Both the position numbers and the translations under genes were made by a program. Below are positions 1-5,349 of a stretch of 5,349 nucleotides of DNA, in pieces. The notes under the pieces were generated by a model. The model was not told the DNA's origin, did not search any database, and saw only the letters and a program-made list of their open reading frames with translations. The DNA is from DTU018 sp003444615 (GTDB lineage Bacteria > Bacillota > Syntrophomonadia > Syntrophomonadales > Syntrophomonadaceae): positions 1 to 5,349 of the forward strand of contig JBASMO010000226.1 in NCBI GenBank assembly GCA_049656905.1, in the 5' to 3' direction. Numbering within the stretch: position 1 is the stretch's first letter; the number at the start of each line of letters is the position of its first letter.

Positions 1-63
1 AATGTGGGGTAGGCGTAATATTTTTAACTAATATCCAGAAATATTTTCATTTATTACTATTTG
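1..63. other. AT-rich upstream flank, no gene seen
   Basis: The flank is AT-rich, with stops in the frame that leads into the first gene, including TAA TAA directly before the ATG at 76. The octamer AATATTTT occurs twice (17-24 and 40-47), and a 7-base AT inverted repeat lies at 17-23 and 39-45. These could be an UP-like element or a weak operator for the promoter just downstream, but such short AT repeats are common by chance. I cannot tell whether an upstream gene ends here. Confidence 0.4.
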
Positions 64-93
64 TTGACATAATAAATGTGGAAGATTTATCAT
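64..93 (+). promoter_or_regulatory. Housekeeping-sigma promoter for the HD/YwgA-like unit
   Basis: A perfect -35 box TTGACA (64-69) is followed, after an 18-base spacer, by TATCAT (88-93), which matches the -10 consensus at five of six positions. Transcription would begin near position 100. That is downstream of the ATG at 76, so the ATG would not be in the mRNA, while the GTG at 133 would have a leader of roughly 30 bases. The promoter is inferred from sequence only. Confidence 0.68.
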
Positions 94-119
94 GAATTAA
101 ATGAAAGATATGCGTTAAC

Positions 120-125
120 AAGGAG
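120..125 (+). promoter_or_regulatory. Ribosome binding site that decides the HD-protein start
   Basis: AAGGAG lies seven bases before the in-frame GTG at 133, which is close to ideal spacing. The alternative ATG at 76 has no Shine-Dalgarno sequence before it and lies inside the promoter. This supports GTG 133 as the real start. Confidence 0.75.
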
Positions 126-132
126 TCCCGAA

Positions 133-798
133 GTGGGAGATTATATTAAAGAAATCCGAGATCCTGTTCATGTCTTTATTCGCATCGATGAAACAGAACG
201 GGCTATTATTGATAGTCATCCCTTTCAAAGGCTGCGCAATATACATCAACTGGCAATGACCTATCTTGTTTATCCCGGAGCAACCCATCGCCGTTTCGAG
301 CATTCCCTGGGTGTGATGGAACTGGCCGGGCGAATCTATGATATAATAACCAATCCGGATAATATTATTGACGACACTATTCACTCCTTCGTCCCTAGAC
401 GAGGAGCAGATTGGCATCATGGGTATTGGCGCAGTGTACTTCGAATAGCTGCATTATGTCACGATTTAGGGCATCTTCCCTTTTCGCATGGAGCAGAGGA
501 TCTGATGCCGCCGGGCTGGAATCATGAGCGGTTAACCCTTGAAATCATTTTTAATAGTGAAATAACTTCCATTCTCAAAGAAGCAGGTCATGATGTAGAC
601 AAAAAGGAAAATGCCGCACCGGTGTTTCCAGTGTTACTTAGAGACGGTACAATTGAGTCATCTATCAATCAATCTGAACTGCTAAAACGTATTCCGCCAC
701 TTATAGTTGATAATATTTTTGTACATCCTAATTATGTTAAGGAAGTTGAAACATGGTTAAGGCGCGAAAAAGATAATATTATTGGGGGGACAACATGA
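133..798 (+). CDS. HD-domain phosphohydrolase, short dNTPase-like (YwfO/COG1078-type)
   Basis: This is a probable metal-dependent cytoplasmic phosphohydrolase of the HD superfamily, in the branch that includes bacterial dNTP triphosphohydrolases and SAMHD1-like proteins. From the GTG start (221 aa) it has the family opening IRDPVH (residues 8-13), FQRLR (31-35), YPGATHRRFEHSLGV (47-61) with metal-ligand His57, and CHDLGHLPFSH (109-119) with the His110-Asp111 pair, then NHE (130-132). Family members usually exceed 400 aa and carry a later DRMDYLxRDS-like motif that supplies the last metal-binding Asp. This protein ends in IIGGTT, about where that motif would be expected, so it looks C-terminally truncated, or is a short variant with altered or lost catalysis. 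The frame is also open back to an ATG at 76 (240 aa), but that start is disfavoured by promoter and RBS placement. It overlaps the next gene by four bases (ATGA), so the two are probably translationally coupled. HD family assignment is strong; the substrate (dNTPs) is inference. Confidence 0.85.
   Translation: MGDYIKEIRDPVHVFIRIDETERAIIDSHPFQRLRNIHQLAMTYLVYPGATHRRFEHSLGVMELAGRIYDIITNPDNIIDDTIHSFVPRRGADWHHGYWRSVLRIAALCHDLGHLPFSHGAEDLMPPGWNHERLTLEIIFNSEITSILKEAGHDVDKKENAAPVFPVLLRDGTIESSINQSELLKRIPPLIVDNIFVHPNYVKEVETWLRREKDNIIGGTT
784..790 (+). promoter_or_regulatory. G-run ribosome binding site for the YwgA-like gene
   Basis: Six Gs followed by A lie inside the last codons of the HD gene. They can pair with the anti-Shine-Dalgarno sequence with one wobble. 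Spacing is four bases to the ATG at 795 and seven to the ATG at 798, so the second ATG may be the one used. The same run is a possible slippage site: a shift of -1 joins the HD frame to the downstream frame without a stop. Confidence 0.5.
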
Positions 799-1343
799 TG
801 TCACCGGAAAAGTCCAATGCATTAATTGTAGAGCTGGCCAGACAGCTTCGCGAGCGGGAGAGTTGGTGTGGAGAAACCCATCTGCAAAAAACTGCTTATT
901 TTTTGAAAGAACTTATGAAAGTACCGCTTTCTTATGATTTTATCCTATATAAATATGGACCCTATTCTTTTGACCTTACTGAACAGATAAACATATTAAG
1001 AGCTGATGATGTGTTCCGCCTGCAACCCCGTGGAAACTACGGTCCTACCATTGTAGAAGGAAAACATGTAAGCTGGTTGACCGGCCAGCACCAGGAAATA
1101 ATAAAACGCTACCAAAAAGAAATTGAGTTTATCGCTGAGCAACTAGCTGACAAGAAGGTTGCTGATCTAGAAAGACTAGGAACTGCGCTCTATGTTACTC
1201 GAGAAAACCAGACAACGATAGGAGCTATAGAAAGAGCGGAGCGGCTGCACCAGCTTAAGCCGCATATTTCCCTGGAGGAGGCACTTGAAGCAGTGCAGGA
1301 GGTAGATACCTTGATAGAAAAGGTCCGTATCGCTATGCAGTAA
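795..1343 (+). CDS. YwgA-like protein, possible partner/antitoxin-type of the HD hydrolase
   Basis: A soluble protein of 182 aa (181 from the second ATG), with no signal peptide or membrane segment. Residues 29-40 (HLQKTAYFLKEL) and 47-58 (YDFILYKYGPYS) carry the LQK...Y and FxxYxYGPYS pattern seen in YwgA and, more loosely, in SocA/Panacea (DUF4065-like) proteins. Bacillus YwgA is of similar size. The C-terminal half (about 100-180) is charged and predicted helical, with a likely coiled-coil-prone stretch. Its function is not established. From memory, ywfO (HD hydrolase) and ywgA are neighbours in Bacillus subtilis, which matches this arrangement. Panacea domains act as antitoxins in some toxin-antitoxin pairs, so control of the HD enzyme is possible but unproven. 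It overlaps the HD gene by four bases and is followed within 16 bases by a terminator, so the two genes form a closed bicistron. Confidence 0.75.
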   Translation: MMSPEKSNALIVELARQLRERESWCGETHLQKTAYFLKELMKVPLSYDFILYKYGPYSFDLTEQINILRADDVFRLQPRGNYGPTIVEGKHVSWLTGQHQEIIKRYQKEIEFIAEQLADKKVADLERLGTALYVTRENQTTIGAIERAERLHQLKPHISLEEALEAVQEVDTLIEKVRIAMQ

Positions 1344-1358
1344 ACTAAATTCGATCCC

Positions 1359-1396
1359 AACCCGGTTCAGGTTTGCAGACTTGGGCCGGGTTTTTT
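1359..1396 (+). terminator. Intrinsic terminator closing the HD/YwgA-like unit
   Basis: AACCCGG (1359-1365) pairs perfectly with CCGGGTT (1386-1392). The stem continues inward as 1366-1372 against 1379-1385 with three G-T wobbles, giving about 14 pairs around a six-base loop (1373-1378). A run of T (1391-1396) follows the GC-rich stem. It lies 15 bases after the stop codon at 1341-1343 and separates this unit from the restriction operon. Confidence 0.88.
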
Positions 1397-1426
1397 ATTC
1401 GGCTGGTAGGAAAAACGCTTGATGGA

Positions 1427-1491
1427 TATAATGACTTTCAATTTCTAAAGTAATAGTTTTCTAATTGACGAAAAGAGAGCAGAATTGTAAT
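1427..1491 (+). promoter_or_regulatory. Weak candidate promoters for the hsdMSR operon
   Basis: Because a terminator lies upstream, the hsd operon should have its own promoter between about 1397 and 1610. Two weak candidates are visible. A perfect -10 box TATAAT is at 1427-1432, but no recognisable -35 sits 16-18 bases before it. TTGACG (1465-1470) has a TGTAAT (1486-1491, five of six matches) behind it, but the spacer is only 15 bases. Neither is convincing alone. Each would leave a leader of over 100 bases before hsdM. No gene is seen in 1397-1605. Confidence 0.3.
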
Positions 1492-1515
1492 CAACCTGAA
1501 TTGTTAAAGTTAACC
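1482..1515 (+). repeat. Imperfect direct repeat upstream of hsdM
   Basis: GAATTGT occurs at 1482-1488 and 1498-1504, 16 bases apart. Each copy is followed by a related A-rich tail ending in AACC (1493-1496 and 1512-1515), so the unit repeats imperfectly. It overlaps the -10 of one candidate promoter, where an operator could sit. It may be chance in AT-rich DNA. Confidence 0.3.
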
Positions 1516-1605
1516 ATTATTTATCGTAATGCACAATGGGGAGGATTGGCTCACCAGTTGTAGAATGGTAGTACTTAGAGAAAAGGGTGCATCACTGTAA
1601 TTTTC

Positions 1606-1613
1606 AGGGGAGG
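1606..1613 (+). promoter_or_regulatory. Ribosome binding site of hsdM, widely spaced
   Basis: AGGGGAGG is a strong Shine-Dalgarno sequence. The hsdM start that fits the protein is TTG at 1625, leaving an 11-base gap, longer than usual. A TAG at 1622-1624 in the hsdM frame rules out any earlier start. An ATG at 1617 lies closer (three bases) but is in another frame and opens only a 46-codon frame ending at 1757. Confidence 0.6.
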
Positions 1614-1624
1614 TAAATGATTAG

Positions 1625-3214
1625 TTGGCAAAAGCTAAGGCAAAAAAAGAAAATAATGAAAGTCTCGAGCAAACCTTGTGGAAAACAGCTGATAAGCTCC
1701 GTAAAAATATGGATGCAGCCGAGTACAAACATATTGTTTTGGGACTTATATTTCTAAAATATATATCCGATGCTTTTGAAGACTTGTACCAGAAACTGAT
1801 CAAAGGAGAGGGAGAATACGAAGGGGCAGACCCTGAAGACATTAACGAATACCGGGCGGAAAATGTATTCTATGTGCCGCCGCAGGCCCGCTGGGGATAC
1901 TTGCAGGGGCGAGCCAAACTTCCTACCATTGGCAAAGATATTGACAACGCTATGGAAGCTATAGAAAGGGATAACCCGTCATTAAAAGGAGTACTTCCCA
2001 AGCAATACGCTAGACCCAACTTGGACAAGCAATCTTTGGGCGGCCTGATAGACCTTATAGGCACCATAGCTCTAGGTGATGAAGCTGCCCGGAGCAGGGA
2101 TATCCTGGGACAGGTATATGAATATTTTCTTGGTCAATTTGCATTAGCAGAAGGTAAAAAAGGCGGACAGTTCTATACTCCACGCAGTGTTGTGCAATTA
2201 CTGGTGGAAATGCTGGAGCCCTACGAAGGCAGAGTATTTGATCCCTGCTGTGGTAGCGGTGGAATGTTTGTGCAAAGTGAGAAATTCATTCGGGCTCATA
2301 ATGATCGCTATAAGAATGGTAATGGAAAGGGGTTGCCGATAAATCCGGCAGACCGCATCTCTATTTACGGCCAGGAAAGTAACCAGACTACCTGGCGTTT
2401 ATGCAAAATGAACCTAGCTATTCGCGGGATAGACAGCAGTAATATTAAATGGAATAATGAGGGCTCATTTTTAAACGATGCTCATAAAGATCTAAAGGCT
2501 GATTTCGTTATTGCCAATCCCCCTTTTAATGACAGTGATTGGGGCGGTGAACATCTGCGCAATGATGGACGCTGGGTATACGGGGTTCCTCCGGTAGGGA
2601 ACGCTAACTATGCTTGGATTCAACACTTTATTTATCATCTTGCACCCAAGGGAACAGCCGGGTTTGTCCTGGCAAAAGGTGCATTATCATCTAAAACCAA
2701 CAATGAGGGAGAAATCCGTAAGAACATCATTGAGGCACGCCTAGTAGACTGTATTGTTAACCTGCCCTCCAAACTGTTTCTCAATACCCAGATTCCAGCT
2801 TCTCTTTGGTTCTTATCGCGAGCTAAGGCTAATGGGCGCTACCGCAACCGGCGGGACGAAATTCTCTTCATCGATGCACGGGATATGGGCACTATGATTA
2901 ACCGGCGTACCCGCGAACTTACCCAGGAAGATATCCGCTTAATAGCCGATACCTATCATAACTGGCGTAATATAGACGGGAATTATAAAGATATTCCTGG
3001 TTTTTGCAAATCAGCTACCATAGATGAAGTAACTGCTCTTGATTATGTGCTGACCCCCGGCAGATATGTTGGTCTACCCGAAGAAGATGATAATTTCGAT
3101 TTCGAGGAAAGGATTAAGACTCTAAGCCAGGAATTGAGAGATCAGATGGACGAAGCTCAGAGACTCGATAAGGCGATAGTAGAGAATTTGAGGAAGATAG
3201 GGATAGAGATATGA
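1625..3214 (+). CDS. hsdM: Type I restriction-modification DNA methyltransferase subunit HsdM
   Basis: This subunit transfers a methyl group from S-adenosylmethionine to N6 of adenine at the site chosen by HsdS; the working enzyme is normally two HsdM plus one HsdS. The length of 529 aa is typical. The N-terminal HsdM domain (about 13-150) begins with the characteristic SLEQTLW and continues through MDAAEYKHIVLGLIFLKYIS (29-48). The catalytic domain follows, with GGQFYTP (180-186), the SAM-binding motif I FDPCCGSGG (205-213) and the catalytic motif IV NPPF (298-301) that marks N6-adenine methyltransferases. The C-terminus (about 490-525) is charged and helical and probably contacts HsdS. The start is TTG at 1625; the preceding in-frame codon is a stop, and the lysine-rich MAKAKAKKE opening is usual for the family. 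All key motifs are intact, so it should be active. The stop overlaps the hsdS start (ATGA), giving translational coupling. Confidence 0.97.
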   Translation: MAKAKAKKENNESLEQTLWKTADKLRKNMDAAEYKHIVLGLIFLKYISDAFEDLYQKLIKGEGEYEGADPEDINEYRAENVFYVPPQARWGYLQGRAKLPTIGKDIDNAMEAIERDNPSLKGVLPKQYARPNLDKQSLGGLIDLIGTIALGDEAARSRDILGQVYEYFLGQFALAEGKKGGQFYTPRSVVQLLVEMLEPYEGRVFDPCCGSGGMFVQSEKFIRAHNDRYKNGNGKGLPINPADRISIYGQESNQTTWRLCKMNLAIRGIDSSNIKWNNEGSFLNDAHKDLKADFVIANPPFNDSDWGGEHLRNDGRWVYGVPPVGNANYAWIQHFIYHLAPKGTAGFVLAKGALSSKTNNEGEIRKNIIEARLVDCIVNLPSKLFLNTQIPASLWFLSRAKANGRYRNRRDEILFIDARDMGTMINRRTRELTQEDIRLIADTYHNWRNIDGNYKDIPGFCKSATIDEVTALDYVLTPGRYVGLPEEDDNFDFEERIKTLSQELRDQMDEAQRLDKAIVENLRKIGIEI

Positions 3215-4437
3215 GCGGATGGAAGAAATTTAAAATAAAAGACGTTGTATATATTAATCCAGAAAACTATTCGACAAAGGATCAGTGGGATTATATTAAT
3301 TACCTTGAAACATCTAATCTCACTGAAGGTAGAATTGATTCATTACAAAAGATCCATGTTGGTATAGATAAGATACCTAGTAGAGCCAAAAGAAAGGTTA
3401 AAGTTGATGATGTGTTAATTTCAACTGTTAGGCCTAATCAAAAGCACTATGGTATTATTAGAAACTTTGTAAATAACTTTGTAGTCTCTACAGGATTTGC
3501 TGTTTTAAGAGCAAATCAAGATATGTTAGATCCATACTATCTATATCTTCTTGTAACTCGAGATAATGTAACCGAGTATTTGTCAAATGTTGCAGAGGAT
3601 AGCACAACGGCTTATCCTTCCATAACACCAAATATCATAGGGGAGTTAGATATCGCTCTTCCCCCGCTCCTCGAGCAAAAAGCTATAGCCGAAATCCTCA
3701 GAAGTTTAGACGATAAAATAGACCTATTGCACCGAAACAATCAAACCCTGGAAGCAATGGCAGAGACCATATTCAGGCAGTGGTTTGTAGAGGGCAATCG
3801 AATGTTTAATAATAGTAATTTTAGTGTGCTATTATCTGATACTTTTGGTGGAGACTGGGGAAAAGAAAAAGCGCAAGGGAAATATACGGTAGAAGTTTTG
3901 TGTATTCGCGGTACTGATATAGGTTCGTTCAATAAAGGGTTGCATGGAAAGATGCCTATTAGATTTATTAAATCAGATAAATTTAATAAATGTAAGTTAG
4001 AAAATGGAGATATAGTTATTGAAGTATCAGGTGGCTCTGATGATCAATCTACTGGAAGAACTATGTATTTAACTAATGAATATCTTCAAATGTTTGACAA
4101 ACCACTTATCTGTTCGAATTTTTGTAGAGTACTACGACCTAAAAAGAAAGAGTATATGTATTTTTTATATTTATATTTTAACTATTTGTATAATCGTGGA
4201 GAGTTTTTTAATCTCGAAAATGGTACCTCAGGTATAAGAAATTTGGATGTTAATTCCTTAATTGAAGGAATAGAATTTCCTATGCCTAATGAAAATTCTA
4301 TATTGGATTTTAACAATAGAATAAACATTTTATTTAGGAAAATTCAGGCGAATCGAAATCAGATGATTACCCTTGAATCCTTACGCGACACCTTGCTGCC
4401 CAAACTCATTACCGGTGAAATCAGAGTTCCCGTATAG
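3211..4437 (+). CDS. hsdS: Type I restriction-modification specificity subunit HsdS
   Basis: This subunit recognises the bipartite DNA target and directs both methylation and cutting. At 408 aa it is normal in length and has the full two-domain plan. TRD1 is about residues 1-149. The central conserved region is about 150-196 (ALPPLLEQKAIAEILRSLDD, then helical to RQWFVEG). TRD2 is about 197-375. The distal conserved region is about 380-408 (LRDTLLPKLITGEI, 391-404). The conserved helices act as a spacer between the half-sites and bind HsdM. The target sequence cannot be read from the protein. Base composition is strikingly uneven. In 60-base blocks, 3961-4020 and 4141-4200 within TRD2 each have about 17% G+C and 3421-3480 within TRD1 about 28%. 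By contrast 3661-3720 in the central region has 45% and 4381-4440 at the end 50%. This suits exchange of recognition domains by recombination. It begins within the hsdM stop (ATGA). Confidence 0.96.
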   Translation: MSGWKKFKIKDVVYINPENYSTKDQWDYINYLETSNLTEGRIDSLQKIHVGIDKIPSRAKRKVKVDDVLISTVRPNQKHYGIIRNFVNNFVVSTGFAVLRANQDMLDPYYLYLLVTRDNVTEYLSNVAEDSTTAYPSITPNIIGELDIALPPLLEQKAIAEILRSLDDKIDLLHRNNQTLEAMAETIFRQWFVEGNRMFNNSNFSVLLSDTFGGDWGKEKAQGKYTVEVLCIRGTDIGSFNKGLHGKMPIRFIKSDKFNKCKLENGDIVIEVSGGSDDQSTGRTMYLTNEYLQMFDKPLICSNFCRVLRPKKKEYMYFLYLYFNYLYNRGEFFNLENGTSGIRNLDVNSLIEGIEFPMPNENSILDFNNRINILFRKIQANRNQMITLESLRDTLLPKLITGEIRVPV

Positions 4438-4446
4438 AGGGGGGAG
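4438..4446 (+). promoter_or_regulatory. Ribosome binding site of hsdR
   Basis: A purine block directly after the hsdS stop, with six Gs at 4439-4444 followed by AG, lies five bases before the ATG at 4452. It fixes the hsdR start. No terminator or promoter is seen in the 14-base gap, so hsdR is probably read from the hsdMS transcript. Confidence 0.6.
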
Positions 4447-4451
4447 ACTCT

Positions 4452-5349
4452 ATGCCTAAGCTCTGTGAGAATGACATAGAAGTTATGGCTATTGAAGAAC
4501 TGGAGAAGCTGGGCTATACATATATTCCTGGTCCTCTTATGGCTCCTGATGGAGAAAATCCAGAGCGCATGAGTTATGCTGATGTTTTGCTGGTGGATCG
4601 AGTGCGGGCGGCTATTGCCAGTATCAATCCCGAACTTCCCTATGAGGTGCAGGACGATGCCTTAAAACAAGTTAAGCGTATAGCTTCTCCTGATTTAATT
4701 GCTGCCAATGAAGAGTTTCATAAAATGCTGGTTGATGGTGTGGATGTTGAGTACCGAAAAGACGGTGAAATTAGAGGGGACAAGGTGTGGCTTATTGACT
4801 TTGATCACCCTGAAAAGAATGACTTTTTAGTTGTCAACCAGTTCACAGTTATAGAAAATAACCAGAACAAACGACCTGATATTATACTCTTTATAAATGG
4901 CTTACCCCTTGTAGTAATAGAATTGAAAAATGCTGCCGATGAAAACGCGACTGTAGCTAAAGCCTACGAACAAATCCAAACCTACAAAGCAACCATTCCC
5001 TCATTATTCACCTACAACGAACTAATAATTATATCCGATGGCCTGGAAGCCAAAGTGGGCTCTCTTTCTGCCGGTTACTCCCGCTTTATGGCATGGAAAA
5101 CTCAAGATGGAACGACAGAGGCTTCTCCTCTTATAGGACAACTGGAAACCATGATAAAAGGGATGCTAAATAAAGAAGTCATCTTAGATTTGATCCGGCA
5201 TTTCATAGTGTTTCAGAAATCTAAAAAAGAAGATATTTATACGGGCATTACCCAAATAACAACGGAAAAGAAACTGGCTGCTTATCATCAGTATTATGCG
5301 GTCAACAAGGCAGTACAAAGAACTCTGGAGGCCACATCTGCAGGTGGCA
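4452..5349 (+). CDS. hsdR: Type I restriction endonuclease subunit HsdR (N-terminal part, cut by window edge)
   Basis: HsdR is the ATP-driven motor and nuclease of the Type I complex; it binds the HsdM-HsdS enzyme at unmethylated sites, pulls in DNA and cuts at a distance. The frame is open from the ATG to the right edge with no stop, giving 299 complete codons of a protein usually near 1000 aa. The visible part is the RecB-type nuclease domain: Asp143 in KRPDIILFINGLP, the Glu157-x-Lys159 of VVIELKN (the D...ExK core), and Gln174-x3-Tyr178 (the QxxxY motif). The segment near 279-290 (HQYYAVNKAVQR) normally leads into the helicase, but the Walker A and DEAD-like motifs lie outside the window. 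Catalytic residues of the nuclease are intact. The gene follows hsdS after 14 bases. Whether the helicase and C-terminus are intact cannot be seen here. Confidence 0.95.
   Translation, partial: MPKLCENDIEVMAIEELEKLGYTYIPGPLMAPDGENPERMSYADVLLVDRVRAAIASINPELPYEVQDDALKQVKRIASPDLIAANEEFHKMLVDGVDVEYRKDGEIRGDKVWLIDFDHPEKNDFLVVNQFTVIENNQNKRPDIILFINGLPLVVIELKNAADENATVAKAYEQIQTYKATIPSLFTYNELIIISDGLEAKVGSLSAGYSRFMAWKTQDGTTEASPLIGQLETMIKGMLNKEVILDLIRHFIVFQKSKKEDIYTGITQITTEKKLAAYHQYYAVNKAVQRTLEATSAGG

Noticed and set aside
76..132. N-terminal extension of the HD protein from the ATG at 76
   Set aside because: It lacks a ribosome binding site and lies within the promoter, and the family homology begins after GTG 133.
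115..420. Minus-strand open frame of 101 codons opposite the HD gene
   Set aside because: It lies wholly opposite a gene with clear family motifs, and its translation shows no recognisable domain.
1351..1395. tRNA-like GGTTC and GC-rich ends near the terminator
   Set aside because: There is no cloverleaf; the segment is fully explained by the 14-pair terminator hairpin.
1529..1592. Inverted repeat ATGCAC / GTGCAT upstream of hsdM
   Set aside because: Only six pairs across a loop of over 50 bases, easily expected by chance.
1536..1600. Possible short leader peptides between GGGGAGG at 1538 and hsdM (starts at 1536, 1546 and 1565)
   Set aside because: Each is 11 codons or fewer, and none has a properly spaced ribosome binding site. 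The TTG at 1546 is one base from the purine run and the ATG at 1565 is about 20 away.
1621..2067. Two minus-strand open frames (1621-1842 and 1870-2067) opposite hsdM
   Set aside because: They mirror well-conserved HsdM coding sequence and have low-complexity or unrecognisable translations.
3741..3932. Minus-strand open frame of 63 codons opposite hsdS
   Set aside because: It is a shadow of the conserved central region and TRD2 of HsdS with no own support.
1..5349. CRISPR array, insertion sequence, attachment site or replication origin
   Set aside because: No regularly spaced repeats, transposase motifs, terminal inverted repeats, tRNA-associated duplications or iteron clusters were seen.

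Overview
The window holds two transcription units on the + strand. They look like part of a defence or accessory island in a Gram-positive, Firmicutes-type bacterium. That guess rests on strong purine-rich ribosome binding sites, use of GTG and TTG starts, a classical intrinsic terminator, a TTGACA-type promoter, moderate base composition, and a first gene pair that resembles the Bacillus YwfO/YwgA proteins. The species cannot be named from the sequence.

Unit 1 (about 64-1396) has a well-formed promoter, a short HD-domain phosphohydrolase (133-798) and a YwgA-like protein (795-1343) that overlaps it by four bases. It ends at a strong hairpin-plus-U terminator. The HD protein keeps its N-terminal metal-binding motifs (H and HD), but it stops about where the last metal-binding aspartate of the dNTPase-like family would be expected. 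A six-G run sits at the junction with the next gene, so a one-base slip there would fuse the two proteins.

Unit 2 (from about 1400 past the right edge) is a Type I restriction-modification operon in the order hsdM-hsdS-hsdR. hsdM (1625-3214) encodes the N6-adenine methyltransferase subunit. hsdS (3211-4437) encodes the specificity subunit with two target recognition domains. hsdR (4452 to the edge) is cut by the window after its nuclease domain, before the helicase motor. M and S are coupled by an ATGA overlap, and R follows after 14 bases with its own strong ribosome binding site. HsdM and HsdS would form the methyltransferase, and HsdR would join them to cut unmodified DNA.

The window is mostly ordinary Type I R-M. 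The points worth a second look are the truncated HD/YwgA-like pair beside it, the slippery G run, the mosaic base composition of hsdS (very AT-rich recognition domains between more GC-rich conserved regions), and the awkward start region of hsdM. The stretch 1397-1605 has no convincing gene and only weak promoter-like elements.
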